64,000 nt of DNA from Exiguobacterium aurantiacum (GTDB taxonomy: Bacteria > Bacillota > Bacilli > Exiguobacteriales > Exiguobacteriaceae): contig NZ_MKXO01000003.1 of the NCBI RefSeq assembly GCF_001766415.1, positions 1 to 64,000 of the forward strand, read 5' to 3'. The notes under the pieces were generated by a model. The model ran no database searches and was not told where the DNA came from. It saw only the letters and a program-made list of their open reading frames with translations. Below, one piece after another: positions 24,646-36,027 of this stretch (its first letter is position 1; each line of letters opens with the position of its first letter). A program made the translations under genes and the position numbers.

Positions 24646-26274
24646 ATGAAACAGCTCATCTCATTTGATTTTTGGCAAAAACTCGGTAAGGCCTTGATGG
24701 TCGTTATCGCCGTTATGCCGGCAGCAGGACTCATGATCTCGATCGGTAAATTGATCGGCATGTCAGCCGGAGACGTCAGCATCTTGCTCACGACGGCACG
24801 CATCATCGAAGACTTAGGTTGGGGCATCATCGTCAACTTACATATCTTGTTCGCGGTCGCCATCGGTGGCTCGTGGGCGAAAGACAAGGCCGGTGGTGCG
24901 TTCGCCGCACTGATCGCCTTCATTTTGATCAACCGTGTCACAGGCGCCATATTTAACGTCAACGGCGCCATGCTCCAAGACCCGGAAGCGACAGTCCAAT
25001 CCCTCTTTGGGGCCGACCTCGTCGTCGCTGACTACTTCACATCAGTCCTCGGTTCACCTGCCCTGAACATGGGTGTGTTCGTCGGGATCATCGCCGGTTT
25101 CCTCGGTGGTGCACTTTATAACCGGTTCTATAATTTCAGTAAATTGCCGAACGCCTTGTCGTTCTTCAACGGGAAACGGTTTGTTCCGTTCGTCGTCATC
25201 CTCGGTTCGGTCGTCGCGGCGATCGCGCTGTCGATCATCTGGCCAACGATTCAAGGGGCACTCAACAGCTTCGGCCAATGGATTGCCACGTCACGTGACA
25301 CGGCACCGATCCTCGCGCCGTTCATCTACGGTGCGCTCGAACGTCTGTTGTTACCGTTCGGTCTTCACCACATGCTCACCGTCCCGATGAACTACACGGA
25401 GCTCGGGGGCACGTACACGATTTTAACGGGCGCGACAGCTGGTTCAGTCGTCGCCGGTCAAGATCCGCTTTGGTTAGCTTGGGTGACGGACCTCGTCAAC
25501 CTTCGCGCCGCTGGAGATACAGCTGCTTACAACACGCTGCTCGCTGACGTCGTACCGGCCCGTTTCAAAGTCGGTCAAGTCATCTTGTCGTTCGCCGCGC
25601 TCATCGGTGCCGCTTATGCGATGTACCGTAACGTCGACGAGGACAAGAAAGCCCAGTACAAGCCGATGTTCCTCTCGGCCGGTCTCGCCGTCTTCTTGAC
25701 GGGTGTCACTGAGCCGATCGAGTTCATGTTCATGTTCGTCGCTCCAGTCCTTTATGTCATGTATGCACTCATGGCCGGTGCCGCCTTCGCCTTGGCGGAC
25801 ATTATCGACCTTCGTGTCCACGCGTTCGGTGCGATCGAGCTATTGACGCGAATCCCGATGATCATCAAAGCCGGACTCCTGCAAGACTTGATCAACTTCT
25901 TCCTCGTCTCGGCTGCGTTCTTCTTCATCAACTTCGGGGTGTTCAACTTCTTCATCAAGAAGATGAACTTGCCGACGCCTGGACGCAACGGCAACTATAT
26001 GGAAGAAGCGACAGAGCAATCGACGGTGACCGGCAACGAGCAGGTCATGGGGATTATCGCGCTACTCGGTGGGGAAGATAACATCGAGGACGTCGATGCC
26101 TGCATGACACGTCTTCGTGTCACAGTGAAAGATATGTCGCTCGTCTCAGAAGAGCGCGAATGGAAAAAGAACGGCGCCATGGGTCTCATCTTGAAAGACC
26201 GTGGTGTCCAAGCAATCTACGGCCCGAAAGCCGACGTATTGAAGTCTGACATTCAAGACGTCATCGGTGCATAA
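24646..26274 (+). CDS. PTS sugar transporter EIICB (glucose/maltose family)
   Basis: The 542-residue protein has an EIIC domain (about 1-440: many membrane helices, GLHHMLTVPMNYTELGGTY, GVTEPIEFMFMFVAPVLY) and a C-terminal EIIB domain with the phosphocysteine in DVDACMTRLRVTV. It lacks EIIA, which must come from another protein. It imports and phosphorylates a glucose-type sugar; maltose, glucose or GlcNAc cannot be separated here. The start at 24646 is preceded by AGGAAGGAAG. The start region shows cre-like and LacI-type operators. Confidence 0.88.
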   Translation: MKQLISFDFWQKLGKALMVVIAVMPAAGLMISIGKLIGMSAGDVSILLTTARIIEDLGWGIIVNLHILFAVAIGGSWAKDKAGGAFAALIAFILINRVTGAIFNVNGAMLQDPEATVQSLFGADLVVADYFTSVLGSPALNMGVFVGIIAGFLGGALYNRFYNFSKLPNALSFFNGKRFVPFVVILGSVVAAIALSIIWPTIQGALNSFGQWIATSRDTAPILAPFIYGALERLLLPFGLHHMLTVPMNYTELGGTYTILTGATAGSVVAGQDPLWLAWVTDLVNLRAAGDTAAYNTLLADVVPARFKVGQVILSFAALIGAAYAMYRNVDEDKKAQYKPMFLSAGLAVFLTGVTEPIEFMFMFVAPVLYVMYALMAGAAFALADIIDLRVHAFGAIELLTRIPMIIKAGLLQDLINFFLVSAAFFFINFGVFNFFIKKMNLPTPGRNGNYMEEATEQSTVTGNEQVMGIIALLGGEDNIEDVDACMTRLRVTVKDMSLVSEEREWKKNGAMGLILKDRGVQAIYGPKADVLKSDIQDVIGA

Positions 26275-26277
26275 TCA

Positions 26278-26313
26278 ACAGGCCAGCTCGTGCGAGTTGG
26301 CCTGTTTTTTCTA
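26278..26313 (+). terminator. Terminator after the PTS gene
   Basis: AACAGGCCA and TGGCCTGTT, with an inner CTCG/CGAG, form a stem followed by a T-run. Confidence 0.8.
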
Positions 26314-26326
26314 AAGGAGGACTACT

Positions 26327-27118
26327 GTGAATATTTTGACGCTCAACTGTCACGCCTGGTTAGAAGATCGGCAACAAGAGAAAATCGACTCGATCGTGGA
26401 ACGGATCGCGAGCGAGGAGTATGACATCATCGCGCTCCAAGAAGTGAACCAACATAAAGAAGCACCGCTGATTGACGGTCTCATCCGTGAAAACAACTTT
26501 GCCCACGTCCTCGTTGAAAAACTCCGTGAGCAAGGGGTCGCCTATTACATGACATGGGATTTCGCCCATTACGGCTATGATATCTACGAAGAAGGCGTCG
26601 CGATCTTATCGCGGACACCGTTCGTCTCGACCGAGTCGTTCTTTGTCTCCCAAACGACCGACCCGAACGATTACAAGTCTCGGAAAATCGTCAAAGCCGT
26701 CGTCAGCGGCACGGACGAACCGACGGCCGTCTACTCGTGCCATCTCGGTTGGTGGCATGATGCGGACGAACCGGCTCGTCACCAGCTCGATGAACTGCTT
26801 CGCCGCGTCGAAGATGACGACCGAGCTCTCCTGCTCGGCGACTTCAACAACGACGCGTTTCTGCGCGGTGAAGGCTACGACTATTTGATCGACCACGGTC
26901 TTCAAGACTTGTTCTTTCTCGCGGCTGAGCGCGAAGGCGATGCGACCGTCCAAGGCAAAATCGCCGGTTGGGACGAGAACAAGCAGGCGCTTCGCATCGA
27001 CTTGATGTTGACGAACGCCCCGATCCACGTTTCGCGCCACGCCGTCGTCTTTGACGGCGACAACGGACCAATCGTGTCAGACCATGCCGGTGTCGAAGCG
27101 ACCGCGTTTTGGCGATGA
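26327..27118 (+). CDS. Endonuclease/exonuclease/phosphatase-superfamily protein
   Basis: The 263-residue protein has the EEP fold markers: NILTLNCHAW, IIALQEVNQ (metal Glu), YSCHLGWWHD, LLLGDFNND and SDHAGVEATA (catalytic Asp-His). There is no signal peptide. These enzymes hydrolyse phosphodiesters or phosphomonoesters of nucleic acids, lipids or sugar phosphates. GTG 26327 follows AAAGGAGGA. It lies directly after the PTS gene, so readthrough past the hairpin may link it to sugar phosphate use (inference). Confidence 0.85.
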   Translation: MNILTLNCHAWLEDRQQEKIDSIVERIASEEYDIIALQEVNQHKEAPLIDGLIRENNFAHVLVEKLREQGVAYYMTWDFAHYGYDIYEEGVAILSRTPFVSTESFFVSQTTDPNDYKSRKIVKAVVSGTDEPTAVYSCHLGWWHDADEPARHQLDELLRRVEDDDRALLLGDFNNDAFLRGEGYDYLIDHGLQDLFFLAAEREGDATVQGKIAGWDENKQALRIDLMLTNAPIHVSRHAVVFDGDNGPIVSDHAGVEATAFWR

Positions 27119-27120
27119 GA

Positions 27121-27162
27121 CAACCCCTTTCTTTCTGAACTGGAGAGAAAGGGGTTTTGCTT
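27121..27162 (+). terminator. Terminator
   Basis: AACCCCTTTCT and AGAAAGGGGTT form a stem, then TTGCTTT. Confidence 0.75.
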
Positions 27163-27233
27163 TGCCAAAAAATCCTGTATGGTTGGAAACGACTGATGTC
27201 TAACAACCTTTGAACGAAAGAAGTGATTACATC

Positions 27234-28415
27234 TTGACGACCACCCCATCGCTCAGTCGCAACGACTGGACGCTCATCTTATCACTGGCGCTGCTCACGT
27301 TCGTGCTCGGCACGAGTGAGTTCGTCATTGTCGGAATTTTACCCGATATCGCGGATGGACTGACCATCTCGATTGCCACCGCCGGGACGCTCGTGTCCGC
27401 CTTCGCCATCAGCTTTGCTATCGGCACCCCGCTCATGATGTCGTTCACGAGCCATTTGCCGAAACGAAGACTTATGCTCGGACTCACGCTCGGCTTCATC
27501 GTACTCAATTTCTTGAGCAGCCAAGCACCGAACTACGGTCTTCTGCTATCGACACGCATGGTGACCGCGGTCGTGACCGGTGTGCTCATCTCGCTCGCCA
27601 TGCTCGTCGCCAGTGAATCGGTACCGCCGACGAAGCGCGGCATCGCCGTCTCGTTCATCTTCGGCGGCTTCACGATGGCGAACGTGTTCGGTGTGCCACT
27701 CGGGACGTTCATCGGGCAACGCGCGGGCTGGGAAGCGACGTTCTTCATGACGACCGCACTCGGTATCGTCGCCTTGTTCGCGGTCTACCGCGTCGTCCCC
27801 AACCAGTTATCGAGCGCGAAGACATCGATCTCTGACCAGCTCCGGCTCTTGACGAATCCGCGTATTTTGATCGCCTTCTTCATCCCGGCTTTCGGATTCG
27901 GTGCGACGTACGTCGTCTATACGTATCTCGTCCCGATCTTAAAAGGCGTGCTCGGCGTTCCGGTCGCATGGGTCAGTCCGATCCTGCTCGCCTACGGTTT
28001 CATCTCGATCTTCAGCAACATGGCGGCCGGGAAAATCGCGAGCCATAACCCGATCGGTCGGCTCCGGTTCGTCTTTCTCATCCAAGCGGTCGTGCTCGCG
28101 GCGCTTTATGTGACGACGTCGAACGTGACGCTCGGTCTCATCAACATCGCCCTCATGTCGTTCATGGCGATTCTGCTCACGACGTCGACGCAAATTTATT
28201 TGATCGACTTGGCCGAGAAGTTCAACCCAGACGCCAAAGGTCTCGCCTCGTCACTCATGCCTGTCGCGAGCAACGTCGGCATCGGCATGGGGTCTGCTCT
28301 TGGTGGTCTCGTCTATGCGAACGCACCGGTCATGATGCTCGCCCTCGTCGGTGGCGCCGTCGCCTTACTGACCGCGGCTTTGACGTCACTCAGTCATCGT
28401 CTCGACCAACACTAA
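27234..28415 (+). CDS. MFS transporter, DHA1 family
   Basis: The 393-residue, 12-helix protein has the DHA1 motif C-like LGTSEFVIVGILPDIA at the start, a loop PKRRLMLG, and NVFGVPLGTFIGQRAGWEATF in helix 5, as in AraJ/YdhP/chloramphenicol-efflux-like permeases. It likely exports small molecules. I favour TTG 27234 (behind GAAAGAAGTGA); a second in-frame TTG at 27210 has no ribosome site. Confidence 0.82.
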   Translation: MTTTPSLSRNDWTLILSLALLTFVLGTSEFVIVGILPDIADGLTISIATAGTLVSAFAISFAIGTPLMMSFTSHLPKRRLMLGLTLGFIVLNFLSSQAPNYGLLLSTRMVTAVVTGVLISLAMLVASESVPPTKRGIAVSFIFGGFTMANVFGVPLGTFIGQRAGWEATFFMTTALGIVALFAVYRVVPNQLSSAKTSISDQLRLLTNPRILIAFFIPAFGFGATYVVYTYLVPILKGVLGVPVAWVSPILLAYGFISIFSNMAAGKIASHNPIGRLRFVFLIQAVVLAALYVTTSNVTLGLINIALMSFMAILLTTSTQIYLIDLAEKFNPDAKGLASSLMPVASNVGIGMGSALGGLVYANAPVMMLALVGGAVALLTAALTSLSHRLDQH

Positions 28416-28416
28416 A

Positions 28417-28450
28417 CAGCGTGCCCAGGTTCGGGCACGCTGTTTTTTTA
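28417..28450. terminator. Bidirectional terminator
   Basis: ACAGCGTGCCC-AGGTTC-GGGCACGCTGT is followed by a run of T. Confidence 0.85.
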
Positions 28451-29152
28451 GAGCCAATCTACGATTTGATCGATCGTCTCATCAAGTTGTTCTCTTGCGC
28501 TGAGCGGGCTGTCGTTATCCCCGTCTTGCGGCCCGTACATGCCGAAGTTGGCATGATTGCCACCTTCGATCTGATGGAACGTGGCGTCACTCGGCACGCT
28601 GTCACGGCTCGTCTCGATATCGGCCGGTGTCGCCAGACCATCCAATTCACCCGAGATCGACAAGACGCGCAAGTCGCTATCCGTCATCGAGCTGATCGGA
28701 TACGAGGCGAGGAAGATGACCCCGTCGACTTTATCTTCGTTTTCGAGCGCATAGCCCGAGGCGGCCGAACCGCCGAGCGAATGACCGGCGACGTACCAGC
28801 GCTCGATATCGGGATGTGCCTCGATGATTGTTTCCGCCGCATCGATATCTAAGATGCCGAGGTTCAAGCGCAGCGACGGGATCGCGACAAAATGCCCTGC
28901 TTCCGCCAATCGGGTCCCGTAATAGGCGTACGCCTCTTTATCGACTTTTGCACCCGGGTACAAGATAATCCCGACCTCACTCGTCCGGTCACCGAACTCG
29001 AGTCGGTTGTCGACCTGTTCAGCTTCAGCCGCATAGCCAAGCGCTTCATCCGTCGGTCCGTACGTCATTTGCGTCCAAACGACGAAGCCGATCACGGCGA
29101 CAAGGATGACAGCAAGCAACGACAGTCCGATCCACTTCAGTTTTCTCTTCAT
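28448..29152 (-). CDS. Membrane-anchored alpha/beta hydrolase
   Basis: The 234-residue protein has an N-terminal anchor (residues 8-26) and a hydrolase domain with GHSLGG around the nucleophile Ser, an acid in SGELDGLATP and a His in EGGNHANFG. This is the YdeN-distant Abhydrolase_5 type. It is probably an extracellular membrane-bound esterase; the substrate is unknown. AAATGGAGG precedes the ATG. It is divergent from the NCS2 permease gene. Confidence 0.8.
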   Translation of the reverse strand: MKRKLKWIGLSLLAVILVAVIGFVVWTQMTYGPTDEALGYAAEAEQVDNRLEFGDRTSEVGIILYPGAKVDKEAYAYYGTRLAEAGHFVAIPSLRLNLGILDIDAAETIIEAHPDIERWYVAGHSLGGSAASGYALENEDKVDGVIFLASYPISSMTDSDLRVLSISGELDGLATPADIETSRDSVPSDATFHQIEGGNHANFGMYGPQDGDNDSPLSAREQLDETIDQIVDWL

Positions 29153-29227
29153 TATATACCTCCATTTGCATCCACTTCGTCGTCACGGTACACTAGTAGT
29201 AAAAAAGGGAAATATCAGGGGGACACC

Positions 29228-30493
29228 ATGACGAAAAGTTCTGTAACCACGACGATTCAGTGGTTTATTTTTATTTTAGCTACCAACATTGTACCACCGC
29301 TCGCCATCGCCGCCCTATTTGAACTGTCGCCGGCCGAGACGATGACGTTCATCTCGCGCTCGCTGTTCATCTTCGCACTGTTCAGCATCATCCAGACGCT
29401 ATTCGGCCACCGTCTGCCGATCTTAGAAGGACCGGCCGGCATTTGGTGGGGTGTGTTCACGCTGTACGCCTCGATCGGCCCTGCCCTCTATGGTAGTGGG
29501 CAAGAGACGCTCCAAGCGCTCGGCTTCATGCTGTTCTTGAGCGGTGTGCTCGGCGTCGTCATGACCGTGACCGGACTGTTACGGCGCATGCTGTCGCTGT
29601 TCACGCCTCAAGTGCTCGGCGTCTATATGATCCTGCTCGTCCTGCAACTATCCGGTGCCGTCATTAAAGGCGGTTTCGGTGTGAGCGAGGACGGCATCAA
29701 TATCGTCCAAGCCGTCGCGACAGCCGGGCTCGTCTTGTTCGCGCTCACGCTCGAGCGGAGCCGCTTCAAACAATACGGTCTCGTCATGACGCTTTTCGTC
29801 GGGTTCGGATTGTTCAACCTGCTCGGTCTCGGCAACCCGATCGTTCGTTCGGACTCGTTCTTCCTCGTACCTGAGCTGTTCCCGTTCGGCGCTTGGGTAT
29901 GGGATTGGAACTTACTTCCGACCGCTTTCGTCATCACACTTCTACTCATGACGAACGTGCTCGCGAACATCAAATTGATTGAGCGCATCGTCAGTTCACG
30001 GACGAAACAACAAGTCGAAGGCAACGTCGCCGCGTCTGGCGTCGTCAGCGGTGTCAGTCAGATGGTCGCTGGTTTGTTTGGAACGCCTGGACCGGTCGCG
30101 ATCTCTGGGACAGCCGGTTTCTTGTCGTCAACGGAGAGCGTGCACCGTGCCCCTCACCTCGTCGCTCACGGCTTGATGATGGTGCTCGCTTTGATCGGAC
30201 CGTTCGTGTCGCTCATCGCAAGCATCCCGGCCGCGGTCGGGTACGCCATCGTCACCCCGCTCATCGCGACGATGATCATCATCGGGATTAACGAGGCCGC
30301 GTTCGAGTTGAACCAAAAGACGGCGTCGCTCACCGTCGGCCTCCCGCTCGTCATCGGGGCCGGGGCGATGTTGCTCCCGCCTGGAGCGATGAACGATTTA
30401 CCGCCGCTCCTTGCGACCGTGTTCTCGAACGGTCTCGTCCTCGGGACGGTCGTCTCTTTGACGACCGCCATCCTGAGCCGAATCCACGACTAA
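29228..30493 (+). CDS. NCS2-family purine/pyrimidine permease
   Basis: The 421-residue, 12-14 helix membrane protein has NIVPPLAIAALF at the N terminus, GPAGIWWGVF, and the central FGTPGPVAISGTAGFLSST region matching NCS2 permeases of the YcsG/YwdJ group. The substrate (uracil, xanthine or other) is not certain. ATG 29228 follows CAGGGGGA. It is monocistronic. Confidence 0.82.
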   Translation: MTKSSVTTTIQWFIFILATNIVPPLAIAALFELSPAETMTFISRSLFIFALFSIIQTLFGHRLPILEGPAGIWWGVFTLYASIGPALYGSGQETLQALGFMLFLSGVLGVVMTVTGLLRRMLSLFTPQVLGVYMILLVLQLSGAVIKGGFGVSEDGINIVQAVATAGLVLFALTLERSRFKQYGLVMTLFVGFGLFNLLGLGNPIVRSDSFFLVPELFPFGAWVWDWNLLPTAFVITLLLMTNVLANIKLIERIVSSRTKQQVEGNVAASGVVSGVSQMVAGLFGTPGPVAISGTAGFLSSTESVHRAPHLVAHGLMMVLALIGPFVSLIASIPAAVGYAIVTPLIATMIIIGINEAAFELNQKTASLTVGLPLVIGAGAMLLPPGAMNDLPPLLATVFSNGLVLGTVVSLTTAILSRIHD

Positions 30494-30495
30494 AA

Positions 30496-30534
30496 AAGAA
30501 CTGACCTCGCGCCTGAGGTCAGTTCTTTTCGGTT
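30496..30534. terminator. Bidirectional terminator
   Basis: AAGAACTGACCTC-GCGCCT-GAGGTCAGTTCTT is flanked by A and T runs. Confidence 0.85.
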
Positions 30535-30911
30535 ACATGCATATGGAAAGCTTTGTCGTGCGGCAAGACGGCACCGTCTTCCGCCTCGAAGTGTTCGCGG
30601 TCCTTGAAGTAAGCCGCAACCGTCAACGTGTCCCGATGAAGGGCACGCTTGAACGCTTGCTCGGCCGTGACCGGTGTTCCGTCATCGTTCTTCAGTTCGA
30701 GACCCATCAGCTTGTAGCCGATCGTTTGACCACCACGGCTCATCTGGCACGCCTCGATCGCATAAGAGACGAGTGTCGGTGTGATGACCGCGTGGACGAA
30801 CTCGCTCTTCACTTTCTTCCGAACGAGCTGTTCGACACCGAAACTAAAGAGCCCGGCAATGACACCGTCGATCAAGACGGCTTTCGTGCGTTTGCTCGTC
30901 ACTCGCTTCAT
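30519..30911 (-). CDS. RDD-family membrane protein
   Basis: The 130-residue protein has an N-terminal hydrophobic segment with the family Arg/Asp (RTKAVLIDGVIAGLFSFG) and GGQTIGYKLMGLELKNDDGTPVTAEQAFKRALHRD, the RDD hallmark. Function is unknown. Its start overlaps the stop of the upstream NAD-binding protein gene by 4 bp, so both are one operon. Confidence 0.8.
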   Translation of the reverse strand: MKRVTSKRTKAVLIDGVIAGLFSFGVEQLVRKKVKSEFVHAVITPTLVSYAIEACQMSRGGQTIGYKLMGLELKNDDGTPVTAEQAFKRALHRDTLTVAAYFKDREHFEAEDGAVLPHDKAFHMHVTEKN

Positions 30912-31555
30912 TGGCTCATTCGCTGCATCATTCCGGACGTCAACACTTCCGTGCCTTGTCCTTCTTCTCCGGCCATGATCAAAGCCCGGGCCACGTGTAA
31001 CGCTTGGATTGGGGCCGCATTTGGCACTTTTTCGAGCAACAGCGGTTGGAACGGACGGCTTACGACTTCAGCCGCTTTCTCACCGAGCCGGAACGACTCG
31101 CGGTCGCCGAGCAAGAGCGACGGACGAGCGATAATCAAGTGCTCGAACCCGAACACTTTGAGCCCGTTCTCGAGTTCGCCTTTCACTCGGTTGTAGAAGA
31201 ACGGCGAGCGCAATGACGCACCTTGTGCCGAGACGACGGCGTAACGTGTGGCGCCGTGGCGTTTCGCGACACGCGCGACTTCGAGCGGCAACTCGAGGTC
31301 GACATGTTTGAACGCCTGACGTGATCCGGCGACGGCAATCGTCGTACCGAGTGCACAGTACACATCGTCAATGTGAGGCAACGTCTCATCCATCTTCTCA
31401 AAGCCGACAACTTCATGTAATTTCGGGTGACTCCAACGTTTCGAGCGGCGGACGACGATCCATACCGCGTCATACCGTTCTTGTTCGAGCAACTGCTCGA
31501 CGAGCTCGCGTCCGATCAAACCGGTCGCGCCGACAACGAGTGCTGTTTTTCCCAT
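30908..31555 (-). CDS. NAD(P)-binding SDR-like oxidoreductase (TIP30/HTATIP2 type)
   Basis: The 215-residue protein starts with VVGATGLIGRELVEQLL, a Rossmann dinucleotide motif, and has VVSAQGASLRSPFFYNRVKGELE, which carries the YxxxK-type residues of atypical SDRs of the HTATIP2 group. The reaction is unknown. CAAGGGGGA precedes the ATG. It is cotranscribed with the RDD gene. Confidence 0.82.
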   Translation of the reverse strand: MGKTALVVGATGLIGRELVEQLLEQERYDAVWIVVRRSKRWSHPKLHEVVGFEKMDETLPHIDDVYCALGTTIAVAGSRQAFKHVDLELPLEVARVAKRHGATRYAVVSAQGASLRSPFFYNRVKGELENGLKVFGFEHLIIARPSLLLGDRESFRLGEKAAEVVSRPFQPLLLEKVPNAAPIQALHVARALIMAGEEGQGTEVLTSGMMQRMSQ

Positions 31556-31588
31556 CCTAGTTCCCCCTTGTTACGTACTCCTTTCAGT

Positions 31589-33663
<2,075 letters not shown>

Positions 33664-33783
33664 TTATTGTAGACGAGATTGTGGAAATTGCAACCCGTTT
33701 ATGAAAAGGCGGCTAAAAGTCCGATTTTTCTGAAACTCCTGTATACTGAAGATACTGGAAAAACGAGAGGAGCCACATCCATT

Positions 33784-34392
33784 ATGAAGCTATTCGTTCT
33801 TGGTGCCACCGGCCGGACCGGTCATCAGTTTGTCGATCAAGCCATCGAGCACGGCCATCACGTGACCGCCTTCGTGCGCGAACAGAAAAAACTCATCCCG
33901 ACCCCGCAGCTCGAGATCATAGAAGGCGACGTCTCGGACAGTTCGGCGTTGACCGACGCGCTCAAAGGGCACGACGCCGTCATCAGCTGTCTCGGGACCG
34001 ATTTGAGCGACGCCGATTTCTTGGCCAGCGTGACCGATGCGCTCGTCCCCGCCATGAAAGCGAACGATGTGACGCGCATTCTGTACCTCGCGTCTGCCGG
34101 GATTGACAAAGAGATTCCCGGGATCGCCGGAACGGTCGTGACGTTCATGCTCCGGAAGCCGCTTCGCGACCACCGGGCCGCGGTCGACCTGTGGCGCAAC
34201 TCGTCGTTCGACTACACGATCGTGCGGCCGATGCAACTGACTGACGGTCCGCGAACATCGGTGTACCGGACGGACATCGACGGGATCCCTGCCGACGGTA
34301 AACAGATTTCACGCGCTGACGTCGCCCAGTTCATGTTGAACACGGTCGAAGAGAACAGTTTCGTCCGGCAGTCGGTCGGACTGGCGTACTAA
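33784..34392 (+). CDS. NAD(P)H-binding atypical SDR (YwnB-like)
   Basis: The 202-residue protein begins KLFVLGATGRTGHQFVDQAIEHGH, an NmrA/SDR_a5-type dinucleotide fold. It has DAVISCLGTDLSDADF and PLRDHRAAVDLWRNSSFDYTIVRPMQLTDGP. There is no YxxxK, so it may be a redox sensor or reductase with altered chemistry. The start at 33784 follows GAGAGGAG. Confidence 0.82.
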   Translation: MKLFVLGATGRTGHQFVDQAIEHGHHVTAFVREQKKLIPTPQLEIIEGDVSDSSALTDALKGHDAVISCLGTDLSDADFLASVTDALVPAMKANDVTRILYLASAGIDKEIPGIAGTVVTFMLRKPLRDHRAAVDLWRNSSFDYTIVRPMQLTDGPRTSVYRTDIDGIPADGKQISRADVAQFMLNTVEENSFVRQSVGLAY

Positions 34393-34452
34393 TTTTTTTG
34401 AATCCATGCTACAATATCGGATAGTCAACTTTGAAGGGAACGAATACGAATT

Positions 34453-36006
34453 ATGAGTATATTAACAGTACAAAACTTGAGCCACGGTTTCGGTGACCGC
34501 GCCATTTTAAATGACGTGTCTTTCCGTCTATTAAAAGGTGAACACATCGGCCTCATCGGAGCAAACGGTGAAGGAAAATCGACGTTCATGAACATCATCA
34601 CGCGCAAACTGCAACCGGATGAAGGGAAGATCGAGTGGGCGAAAAACGTCCGCGTCGGTTACCTCGACCAGCACGCCGTCCTCGCACGTGGGATGACGAT
34701 TCGCGACGTGTTGAAGAGCGCATTCCAATACTTGATCGACATGGAGACACGCATCGGCGAACTCTACATGGAAATGGGTGACGCGTCACCTGAACAAATG
34801 GACGACATGCTCGCTGAAGTCGGCGAACTGCAAGAGACGCTCGATTCGAACGACTTTTATATCATCGATGCGAAAGTCGAAGAAGTCGCCCGCGGACTCG
34901 GTATTTTAGACGTCGGTCTCGACCGCGACGTCGCTGACCTATCAGGTGGACAACGGACGAAAGTGTTGCTCGCGAAGCTGCTCCTTGAGAAGCCGGACAT
35001 CCTCCTCCTCGATGAGCCGACCAACTATTTGGACGAGATTCATATCGAGTGGTTGAAGCGTTATCTTCAGAACTACGACAATGCGTTCATCTTGATCTCG
35101 CACGATATCCCGTTCTTAAACAGCGTCATCAACTTGGTCTACCATATGGAGAACCAAGATTTGTCGCGTTACGTCGGCGACTACGACAAGTTTATGGAAG
35201 TGTACGAGATGAAACGGTCGCAGCTTGAGTCGGCTTATAAACGCCAACAAGCGGAAATCGCTGATTTGAAAGACTTCGTCGCCCGTAACAAGGCCCGCGT
35301 CTCGACACGAAACATGGCGATGTCACGTCAAAAGAAACTCGACAAGATGGACGTCATCGAGCTGAGCGCGGAACGTCCGAAGCCAGAGTTCCGTTTCTTG
35401 CAGGCGCGCACGTCAGGCCGTCTCATCTTTGACGCGAAAGGTCTCGTCATCGGTTACGATGAGCCGCTCTCACGTCCGCTCGACTTGCAGATGGAGCGCG
35501 GTCAGAAGATCGCCCTCGTCGGCGCGAACGGAATCGGGAAGACGACACTCTTGAAGAGTCTGCTCGGCTTGATCAACCCACTTGAAGGAACGGTCGAACG
35601 CGGCGAGTTCTTAGAGATCGGCTACTTCGAACAAGAAGCGGCCGTCAGCAACAACACGTGTATCGAAGAGATCTGGAGCGAGTTCCCGTCGCTCAACCAG
35701 CAACAAGTCCGGGCCATGCTCGCGAAGTGTGGTCTCATGACGAAACATATCGAAAGTAAAATTGCCGTCCTCAGTGGTGGCGAGAAGGCGAAAGTCCGCC
35801 TCTGTAAGCTCCAAAACAACGAGTCAAACTTACTTCTTTTCGATGAGCCGACGAACCACTTGGACGTCGACGCGAAAGAAGAGTTGAAGCGTGCGTTGAA
35901 AGAGTATAAAGGCAGCATCTTGCTCATCAGTCACGAGCCTGAGTTCTATCAAGACATCGTCACCGACGTCTGGAACTGCGAATCGTGGACGACAAAAGTA
36001 TTCTAA
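34453..36006 (+). CDS. ABC-F family ATPase (YkpA/YbiT-like)
   Basis: The 517-residue protein has two ABC domains: Walker A GANGEGKST, signature LSGGQRTK, Walker B ILLLDEPTN, then GANGIGKTT, LSGGEKAK, LLLFDEPTNHLD. A linker of about 80 residues between them lacks the long antibiotic-resistance-type extension. No membrane domain is present, so it acts on ribosomes rather than as a transporter. It is probably a housekeeping translation factor such as B. subtilis YkpA. It starts at ATG 34453. Confidence 0.9.
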   Translation: MSILTVQNLSHGFGDRAILNDVSFRLLKGEHIGLIGANGEGKSTFMNIITRKLQPDEGKIEWAKNVRVGYLDQHAVLARGMTIRDVLKSAFQYLIDMETRIGELYMEMGDASPEQMDDMLAEVGELQETLDSNDFYIIDAKVEEVARGLGILDVGLDRDVADLSGGQRTKVLLAKLLLEKPDILLLDEPTNYLDEIHIEWLKRYLQNYDNAFILISHDIPFLNSVINLVYHMENQDLSRYVGDYDKFMEVYEMKRSQLESAYKRQQAEIADLKDFVARNKARVSTRNMAMSRQKKLDKMDVIELSAERPKPEFRFLQARTSGRLIFDAKGLVIGYDEPLSRPLDLQMERGQKIALVGANGIGKTTLLKSLLGLINPLEGTVERGEFLEIGYFEQEAAVSNNTCIEEIWSEFPSLNQQQVRAMLAKCGLMTKHIESKIAVLSGGEKAKVRLCKLQNNESNLLLFDEPTNHLDVDAKEELKRALKEYKGSILLISHEPEFYQDIVTDVWNCESWTTKVF

Positions 36007-36027
36007 AACGTGTAGAGGAAGTGTCGC